Positions 62,547-64,000 of a stretch of 64,000 nucleotides of DNA are shown here, piece by piece. Origin of the DNA: Leptospira wolffii serovar Khorat str. Khorat-H2 (GTDB taxonomy: Bacteria > Spirochaetota > Leptospiria > Leptospirales > Leptospiraceae). The number at the start of each line of letters is the position of its first letter. Within the stretch, counting starts at the first letter, position 1. The stretch is from the NCBI RefSeq assembly GCF_000306115.2, contig NZ_AKWX02000020.1:62001-126000 (forward strand), read 5' to 3'. Below the pieces are notes generated by a model, which did no database searches, was not told the origin of the DNA, and worked only from the letters and a program-made list of their open reading frames with translations. Made by a program: the position numbers and the translations under genes.

Positions 62547-63122
62547 ATGAGAAGGTTTCTAGTATTCCTGCTCCTGTTCCTTCTCGCGGATAGCTATTTA
62601 TCCGCCGCTCCTTTATACTTTCGCACGACAGGGAGAGCGGCGACCTGCCTCTCCCCCGGAAGCGGTTCCAAAGAGATTAGGGATTTTTATAAGTCCAAGC
62701 TTTCTCCGGAAGAAAAAACCAAGCTTGCCGAAAGCATCGCAGATCGGGAGGCAAGAAGCCTACTACGGAGCCTGGAATGCATTCATAAATTAGGACTTTC
62801 TAAAGAAGAGAAGGAAATTCTAATCCAAGATTATAAACGCCACCTTCGTACTAAGGAGGCATTGTTTGTAAGTTTCGAAAATTTCATGCTATCCGACGAA
62901 AAGACGATCCGGCTCTCCGCTTTCGAAGAGAAATCCCTTACCTCATTCTTAACCGCCAAAAAAGAATTATCCGCCAGATTGAGCCAGGCCGAACTGAGTT
63001 CCTTAACCGATAAACCTCTTCCTCTGGGTTCCTTCTCGAATACCTATCTCGCCATACTCTTCCAACATTGGGAATTCTACCAAACCAGTCCGGACTTCTT
63101 GAAAGAAGGTCTACTGGATTAA
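62547..63122 (+). CDS. Hypothetical secreted protein
   Basis: A 191-residue protein with a signal peptide (FLVFLLLFLLADSYLSAA, cleavage near residue 20) and no lipobox cysteine. The mature part is predicted mostly helical, with charged helices (KLAESIADREARSLLRSLECIHKLG; EKEILIQDYKRHLRTKEALF) and two cysteines, one near its start and one in LECIHK, that may form a disulfide. I do not recognise a family. It starts 10 bp after serC and may be read with it; no functional link is apparent. Confidence 0.65.
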   Translation: MRRFLVFLLLFLLADSYLSAAPLYFRTTGRAATCLSPGSGSKEIRDFYKSKLSPEEKTKLAESIADREARSLLRSLECIHKLGLSKEEKEILIQDYKRHLRTKEALFVSFENFMLSDEKTIRLSAFEEKSLTSFLTAKKELSARLSQAELSSLTDKPLPLGSFSNTYLAILFQHWEFYQTSPDFLKEGLLD

Positions 63123-63201
63123 GAGTCTCGTTTTCTTTTTCCCGAATTCCGCGTAAATTGCTTGAACCGGGGGAATCGGGCACGTACGGTACCGATAGAG
63201 C

Positions 63202-63636
63202 ATGAAAAGAATAGGCATCGCTTCCGACCACGGAGGCTTCGAACTCAAGGAGTATCTCAGAAAGGAATTAGGCGACGCGGTCGAGATCGTCGACTACGGA
63301 ACCAAGGACGAGTCCTCCGTCGATTATCCTTTGGTCATCGCGGAAGCATGTAAAAAAGTCTTAAACAACGAGGTAGAAGGTCTGATCGCACTATGCGGGA
63401 CAGGAATCGGAGCCTCGATCGCAGCCAACCGCCACAAAGGGATCCGTGCTGCTCTTTGCCATGACGAATTCACGGCCGAAATGTCTCGCCGCCATAACAA
63501 CGCCAACGTTTTGGTTCTGGGAGGTCGGGTCTTAGGAAAAGATCTGGCCGCACGCATCGTTCAAAAATGGTTAACGACCACTTTCGAAGCCGGACGTCAC
63601 GAAAGAAGAGTCGGCCAGTTAGATACCATTACCTAA
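63202..63636 (+). CDS. rpiB: Ribose 5-phosphate isomerase B
   Basis: RpiB interconverts ribose 5-phosphate and ribulose 5-phosphate in the pentose phosphate pathway. The 144-residue protein has IGIASDHGGFELKEYL at residues 4-19 and IALCGTGIGASIAANRHKGIRAALC near 60-85, which carries the catalytic-type Cys and anion-binding loop, and ends in HNNANVLVLGGRVLG. Length is normal. It is followed 21 bp later by the truncated gene at the window edge. Confidence 0.95.
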   Translation: MKRIGIASDHGGFELKEYLRKELGDAVEIVDYGTKDESSVDYPLVIAEACKKVLNNEVEGLIALCGTGIGASIAANRHKGIRAALCHDEFTAEMSRRHNNANVLVLGGRVLGKDLAARIVQKWLTTTFEAGRHERRVGQLDTIT

Positions 63637-63657
63637 TTCGGATCGGTTGAGTCGGAA

Positions 63658-64000
63658 ATGCGAAAAGGGTTTCTGATCCGGGCTATTCTTACGATTAGCG
63701 CACTCTTCGGCGTATTCTTCACTCATTCCCTCGTTGCCGAATCCAATTCTTTTTCCTTAAGCGCCTTTATACTCAAACAAGTCCGTTTGAGTTCCGCGGA
63801 AAACGGAAACTCGAAATTGGAGCTTCTTTCCAAAGACAGAAAAGAAGGCTCCGAATTTTTTCTGGACTTCGAAGAAAAAGACGCAAGCGATCTAACCGAT
63901 AAATCCGGAGGATACAGAATCGTATCCTCCTCCTATCTGCCGGATACTTCCAAGGTGCATTCCGGAAAAAGGGCAGCAAGATTCGCAGGCAAACGCTCCG
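63658..64000 (+). CDS. Partial secreted protein, cut by window end
   Basis: An ATG at 63658, preceded by GTCGGAA, opens a frame that runs to the window edge with about 114 residues visible. A signal peptide is clear (AILTISALFGVFFTHSLVA, cleavage near residue 27). The mature part is polar, with FFLDFEEKDASDLTDKSGG and HSGKRAARFAGKRS, a stretch that resembles the opening of a concanavalin-like (LamG-type) lectin domain. Its full length, domain set and function lie outside the window. Confidence 0.6.
   Translation, partial: MRKGFLIRAILTISALFGVFFTHSLVAESNSFSLSAFILKQVRLSSAENGNSKLELLSKDRKEGSEFFLDFEEKDASDLTDKSGGYRIVSSSYLPDTSKVHSGKRAARFAGKRS

Overview
The window looks like a chromosomal segment of a Leptospira species, a spirochaete. 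The support is: periplasmic-flagellum rod genes (flgB, flgC, fliE) beside a P83/100-family protein, a DUF1564 protein (a family largely confined to Leptospira), phasin-related proteins, lipoproteins with the loose spirochaetal lipobox, an hrcA-grpE-dnaK-dnaJ operon with a CIRCE operator, and frequent TTG/GTG starts. The moderate G+C and the gene set suggest a saprophytic or intermediate (P2-type) species, but the species is not resolved here. No rRNA, tRNA, CRISPR array, insertion sequence or prophage was seen. Most of the window reads as core chromosome with a few decayed accessory genes.

Layout. 1-7.2 kb: two phasin paralogues with near-identical promoters and operators flank a PPK2 polyphosphate kinase, a DUF2804 protein, a MocR regulator divergent from a PLP aminotransferase, and a YjbR-like protein. 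An ankyrin lipoprotein follows. 7.2-13 kb: a minus-strand envelope block with a PASTA penicillin-binding protein translationally coupled to a DUF115/MptE-like protein, signal peptidase I and an O-acyltransferase. 13.2-18.1 kb: a plus-strand run of a hypothetical gene, an SPFH-SHOCT protein, threonine synthase, a GHKL ATPase-like protein and a tail-anchored protein. 18.3-22.7 kb: VOC, SRPBCC and AraC genes, leuS and a small zinc-ribbon gene. 23-26.3 kb: an ABC exporter. 26.3-28.2 kb: a cysteine-rich secreted protein, DUF2721 and a two-gene frameshifted cassette. 28.2-34.6 kb: yqgE, an oxidoreductase and the heat-shock operon.

34.6-38.7 kb is the richest regulatory stretch. It holds a palindrome, a 42-codon small ORF with a perfect Shine-Dalgarno, stacked stem-loops before ppnP, and a clear ydaO/yuaA-type c-di-AMP riboswitch ahead of a CPA2 cation/proton antiporter and a universal stress protein. 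38.9-44.4 kb carries a thioesterase, two cyclic-nucleotide-binding-domain proteins, DUF1564, msrA and a PAS histidine kinase. 44.6-47.4 kb has a CarF/PEDS1-type plasmanylethanolamine desaturase followed by two lipoprotein alpha/beta hydrolases. 47.4-55.5 kb has an M48 protease with YjgN, a Fe-S uracil-DNA glycosylase, a CDF metal transporter, queD-queC, pntAB-pntB without pntAA, and YbaN. 55.5-56.0 kb is a mobile mystery protein A pseudogene with two CAA-to-TAA stops. 56.1-64 kb carries TPR, lipoprotein and STAS genes, flgB-flgC-fliE closed by a terminator, P83/100, serC, a secreted protein, rpiB and a truncated secreted protein.

The observations most worth following are the shared phasin operator, the c-di-AMP riboswitch, the structured leader and small ORF before ppnP, the desaturase locus, and the two decayed cassettes. 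No complete new multi-gene system can be claimed from sequence alone.
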